This document shows, piece after piece, positions 59,237-64,000 of a stretch of DNA of 64,000 nt. The DNA comes from Cytospora piceicola (taxonomy: Eukaryota; Ascomycota; Sordariomycetes; Diaporthales; Cytosporaceae). Below the pieces are notes generated by a model, which saw only the letters and a program-made list of their open reading frames with translations, was not told where the DNA came from and did no database searches. Position 1 is the first letter of the stretch. Each line of letters opens with the position of its first letter. Made by a program: the position numbers and the translations under genes. The stretch spans positions 1 through 64,000 of the forward strand of contig JALQBC010000013.1 in the NCBI GenBank assembly GCA_023375675.1, written 5' to 3'.

Positions 59237-62200
59237 ATGTCACGCCCAGACGAGCTGCCGCGATCGGCATCCCCTTTAAAACGCAGGGCCCCCAGTGTGC
59301 CCCTCGACGAGAACACCGACGCATTGGAAGATGTCGACATGTTATCCATGCCTGCCACCAACCACGCCACTCCTGTAGGGGATGCCGACTCTCCTCAAGG
59401 GGGGGACCAGGACGCGCAAGAGGTGGAAGCCAATGAGCTCAATGCTGAGCCACTGGCGCCGGCCGTTGTCGAGGAGAACAATGCGGATATTCCTGAGCTT
59501 CTGGATAGTTTAGAGGTGGACCGTGCCAGCGTTGAAGAGACGCAAGTCGGATCTGAACCCGAGGACAATGCGCTTGAGACCGGGGCTCCCAGTGGCAACG
59601 ATGGGCAGGACCAAGACCAAGAGCAGGGAGAGAAGGACCAGAACTCTGCCATGGATAAAGTTCAAGACCAGAATGGTTCCAGATCTACCAACTCAGAAGA
59701 TACTGCCGAATCAGACGCCAAGACCATCGACACAGCTGCGACCAGTGCTTCGGCGGAGGCATCCAACAAGCCCTGTAAGTCTTTCCGCACTCGATCCGTG
59801 GCTGTGACTTACTAATAGGCTCTCCAGCGTCCTCTGGTTCAGTTCTTGAGTCTGCTCTTGGTGGGAAGGCCAAAGGAACACGCAGCAGTCGTAACAGCCC
59901 TTCTCCATCGAGCATCTGGACCCGTGGCCGACAATCGAGCGGGGGTCGTGTCCTGGGACAGACCGGACTCAGCAATTTGGGAAACACCTGCTACATGAAC
60001 TCGGCCCTCCAATGCATCCGCAGCGTCGAGGAACTCACGAAGTACTTCCTGGCTGATGAGCACTACGAAGAGGTGAACCGCAACAACCCTCTAGGCCACA
60101 ACGGTCAGGTTGCTCTTGCCTACGGCTATCTCTTGAAACAAATATATAAGGATCCACCTCCAAACTCTACGACGCCTAGATCATTCAAGGACACTGTTGG
60201 ACGTTATGCCCCTCAATTCTCTGGTTGGGGACAACAAGATACTCAAGAGTTTCTCGGCTTTCTGCTGGACGGGCTCCAAGAGGATCTTAACCGGGTCCAA
60301 AAGAAGCCGTACATCGAGAAGCCAGATTCCACAGATGAGATGGTTAACGACCCCGAGGCGATTCGGGGGCTAGCCGCTCAGGTTTGGGACATCCACAAGA
60401 AGCGAGACGACTCTATCATCAGCGACCTGTTCACTGGCCTGTACAAGTCAACCCTTGTGTGTCCTGAGTGTGATAAGGTCAGCATCACGTTTGATCCTTT
60501 CACCAACCTGACCTTGCCGCTGCCTATTCAAAACATTTGGTCTTGGAAGATCAAGTACTTTCCGCTCAATGATGTGCCAGTCACTATCAATGTCGAGCTC
60601 GATAAGACCGCGAGCATCAGAAAGTTGAAAGATTTCATTTCTGTTCGGGTTGGGGTGCCATCTGAGCGCATCATTGGAGCTGAAGAGTACAAAGATAAGT
60701 TCTTTAAAGTATACGAAGACTCCGATCAGGCGTGCGGTGAGATTACCAAGGATGATGTACCCGCCTTCTTCGAGCTCGAGGACCAGCCCACGAACATCAA
60801 GCGCCCAGGGAAGAGGAAGGTCAAGGCCCTCTACTCTTCTTACAATAATGACAGAGACGAAGTTCCCAATTGGGACGATCCAATGGCTGAGAAGTTGGTT
60901 GTGCCTGTGCTGCATAGACTCAACCCTAGGTCAAACAAAGAGTCCAGAATCCATTCCTCAAGGAATTCGGAGAATATCTCTCCCCCTCACTTCATTGTGC
61001 TGGATCCCAAGGAGGTACGCAATTTGCTCATATCTGTCAAGTCTCAGGGACTTTCTAGCTGACTTCTTGGTAGGCACAGGACGAGGATATGATTCGTCGT
61101 AAGGTCTTGGAGAAGGTTGCCACATTCACGACTTGGCCTACTCTCTCCTGTTTGCACAACGCAGAGCCAGCCGAACAGTCGGACCAGGGCCCCTCCCCTG
61201 TGAACTCCTCAGATGTAGACTCATCCAGGGATGGTATGGTCACTGCCAGTTCTGTTGAGGGTGAGGAAGATATGGTAGACGTATCAATGCAGGATGCAGT
61301 CCAAAGCAATGATGCATCTCAACAAGAGCCAGAGAAGTACGATGTCACATTGGAACTGGGCACAGGATCGTATGCTGACCCACCAACAAGATCCCCGACG
61401 CTTCTTAAGAAGTTCAATAGCAGGCGTCCAGACTTCATCAACCCAAATGTGTACCTGGAAGGAGAACTGCAAAACTTGTTCGACCTCAGCTTCTTCAAAG
61501 AAGATGCGTTGGTTCCCACTGGATGGCACGCCATTAGTTCGTCCGATCGACTGTTTCCAAGGCTCGATACCAGAAGGCCCCGACCCCCTACGCCAAGTGA
61601 TGATGACATGCCCAGTCCCTCCGGCTCTGGAACCGCCACCGAGGAAAGCAGTGCTGACGAAGTTGATCACGTCCCCGACACTGGAGCCCAGACGCGAATG
61701 GTTGAGGAAGAAGTGAGCGAGGAGGACAGCGATACCAGTCTTCCGGACCTCAAGGCATGTTTGATTCCGACGTGGAGCTTCCCGCCTAGTGAACAGGAGC
61801 CTAATACCCTGCAGGATGTCAACAAACCACCAAATCTGCCACTGAGGCCCCAGGACACAAAGCTTCGTGGCGGGAAGAACGGAGGTCGAAAGAAGATCAA
61901 GGCCCACAAGACCTACTCGAAAAAGGCCCAGAAAAGGTTCAACAAGCAACAACAGCAGCGTGAATCTGCCCGTCGGTCTACCAAACTGAACAGTGTCATG
62001 GATGACGATCCTGAGTGGGGTTCTAAGGCAGACGGCGGTCCTTTGGTTCGTCTTGGAGAGGGCATTATTGTCGACTGGGACCCTGCCGCATGGGATGTGG
62101 TCTTCGGACAGGACATGGGCAGCAAGGCGGACAGCGCCCAAGGCAGCCCAACGTTCCTCAACCTCCCGTTGCTCAGGGACCCGCAGCTTGAGGCTAAGAG

Positions 62201-62854
62201 CCAAGCTCGCAGGATGCGTCATAACAAGGGTATCAGCTTGGACGACTGCCTCAATGAGTTTGAGAAGGACGAAGTTCTATCCGAAGAGGATAAGTGGTAC
62301 TGTCCTAGATGCAAGGAGCATCGCCGGGCGGCCAAGAAGTTCGATATCTGGAAGACGCCGGACATCCTCGTTGTCCACCTGAAGCGATTTAGCAGCAGTG
62401 GTACGCGCCGTGACAAGATTGATGCCGTTGTTGACTTCCCAATCGAGGGGCTCGATATCAGTCACCGCGTCCTGGAGAAGGAGGATGGCAAACAGGAGAT
62501 ATATGATCTTATCGCCATCGATGACCATATGGGTGGCTTGGGCGGCGGCCATTATACAGCTTTTGCCAAGAATTTCGTTGATGGGCAGTGGTATAAGTTT
62601 GACGGTATGTGAAAGTCCCATTTGGCCGTTGAAGAAAGTTGTGCTGACAAAACCATTCAGACTCATTTGCAGGCCGTTTTAAGAACACCCAAGCGATGAT
62701 TACATCCCACGCATATCTACTGTTCTACCGAAGACGCAGCGACCATGCGCTCGGCGGACCAAAATTTGAAGAAATCCTGCGGCGCTTCGACCCCATAGAG
62801 GAGGATGAGGACGACGATTCTGTTGTTAACAGCCAAGGATCAGAGTCTCGTTAG
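59237..62854 (+). CDS. Ubiquitin-specific protease, Ubp12-like, without DUSP domain
   Basis: Exons 59237-59774, 59828-61014, 61074-62604 and 62661-62854 give about 1,149 residues. The N-terminal 180 residues are acidic and disordered (SASPLKRRAP near the start). The USP domain starts at about 224: GLSNLGNTCYMNSALQC with nucleophile C234, GWGQQDTQEFLGFLLDG (QQD box) and a zinc-finger pair LVCPECDK. A long Asp/Ser- and Lys-rich insert (about 600-900) splits the domain. The second half has WYCPRCKEHRRAAKK, ILVVHLKRFS, GGGHYTAFAKN (active His) and WYKFDDS formed across the last intron. The layout is that of fungal Ubp12 / vertebrate USP4-15. Those carry an N-terminal DUSP domain, which I cannot find here: only about 50 residues separate the acidic region from the USP box. 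It removes ubiquitin from unidentified substrates. Confidence 0.92.
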
Positions 62855-64000
62855 TCGCTCAAGACATGCTGTCACAGATTGAGAGCGAAGATCACCCGGC
62901 AATCCGATGACTTCGTGCCCTGGCTCGAAAGCTATGGCCATCGTCTTGACTACTGTATGTAGCGACGTGGAAGGAGAGTACGGCATGCCACCAAGATTCA
63001 CGGGAATATTTACAGAGACTGTTCGGCCTCGCCTGGTACAGGTTCAGGGCTCTGTTTTGTTTGGCAATATGGCCGCCCGACGAAGGCAGGAGAGGGGGGG
63101 GGGGCTGTGCACAGCGCAACATAGAAGTGGTTCCTCGCGTCTCCAGGGAATTGAGAGGTGACATCCATAGATCCCTGGACAAGAACAGAGGACATGAACA
63201 CCAATAGACTTTAGAGGAAACTTACTGTCGATAGAGTATACGATATCATTGCACATTATGCAGCTGGCCGCCCTGTTACGCACAAATTCGCACGAACGCC
63301 CTGATTGATTGTTTCAAAGCATGGCGAGGATGTCAAGGCCGGGACGGCGGAACCGGAGGAGAATGCTTTTTCTGGCCACGCCTTGGGCTTCTACGTTATA
63401 CGGCCGGCCTATAGGCCCTCGTCGGAGACGAGTAAAAGATCTCCCAGGGTTCGAGGAGCTGTCTCTTGTCGGTTGTGCATTGTATGCCACCTCGCTTACC
63501 CTGCAGAACGCAATCTTCTGCAGAGCTTGCATTGTCCCGGAAGCAAGGGCTCGGTGGTCCCATGCCGTGCCACGCCGTGCCGTTGCTAGTTTCGAGTGGG
63601 AGGGGGGTTTTGTTGAGTGGCCTGTTTGCCCTCTCATTTCCTTCTTATTTCTTTCACAACGGTTGGCAATCTGTCTTGGTAACGAACCTGATCATTCGAC
63701 TACCTACCTATGTAAGCACCAAAGCACCGACACTACGGTACGGTACGGTACTGTGCGATAGTGGTGTCCTGTCAGTTGACCCGGCCGAAGACATGACCAC
63801 CCCGGATCCTTGAAAGGTTTGGAGGGGGGGGGGGGTAAACTGCTCGGACGCGCGTCGTTACGAGGTCTCCCATGCTGTGTATCTAGGCAATGATCACCAT
63901 AGTATCGTGGGAGGGGAGCTTCCCATGCTGTCGCAGATGCGGCGCCGATCCATGTGGCAAAGGGGATTTTGGGGGCGGGGAAGGGGGTGGCCGTTGTTGA
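62855..64000. other. Non-coding right end of window
   Basis: No supported gene. G homopolymers occur at 63094-63104 and 63824-63835. Open frames at 63305-63813 overlap in several frames and show no domain. Confidence 0.5.

Noticed and set aside
63305..63813. Three overlapping plus-strand frames near the right end
   Set aside because: Mutually overlapping, no domain, G-rich homopolymers nearby.

Overview
The window looks like nuclear chromosomal DNA of a filamentous ascomycete, most likely a Sordariomycete. The genes have short GT-AG introns of about 50-100 bp. The gene families are fungal: a trifunctional trpC, Nup192, an STE23-type protease, a Zn2Cys6 regulator and a long-chain alcohol oxidase. 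A transposon at the left end is ruined by C-to-T changes typical of repeat-induced point mutation (RIP). I cannot assign a species from sequence alone.

Layout. 1-700 holds nothing recognisable. 701-4556 is a complete but dead pogo-like DNA transposon: 45-bp terminal inverted repeats, a TA target duplication and a TA-rich RIP-scarred interior with a minus-strand transposase relic. 4.6-6.8 kb is microsatellite-rich non-coding DNA. A FYVE-domain gene (6843-8044) is followed by a fatty-acid elongase (minus, 9937-11516). 11.5-20.6 kb is gene-poor: a frameshifted secreted-protein gene (14462-15134), an intact cysteine-rich single-pass membrane protein (16442-17534) and about 3 kb of decayed DNA. 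20.6-28.5 kb holds a long-chain alcohol oxidase, a tRNA-Arg, an APH-type phosphotransferase and a Zn2Cys6 transcription factor. 28.5-32.1 kb has no firm gene, but an unidentified coding-like tract lies at 30611-31890 (minus).

From 32 kb on the window becomes mainly housekeeping: TIM9, NUP192 (minus), trpC (plus, with a Gcn4/CPC1-type site upstream), a BRCT protein, a Use1-like SNARE (minus), an RRM/RGG protein, a complex I NDUFS6 homologue (minus) and an MPP6-like exosome cofactor. Three pairs are divergent and may share promoters: NUP192/trpC, SNARE/RRM and NDUFS6/MPP6. A 4-kb gene-poor gap (50.3-54.4 kb) precedes an insulysin/STE23-type metalloprotease and a Ubp12-like deubiquitinase.

The items most worth a second look are these. 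The RRM gene has an in-frame TAG followed by 51 more coding-like codons. The Ubp12-like enzyme lacks the room for a DUSP domain. A dispersed 10-bp palindrome (tacctaggta) is strongly over-represented between genes. The coding tract at 30.6-31.9 kb is unidentified. The pogo-like element is over-long and carries about 1.9 kb of non-transposase sequence.
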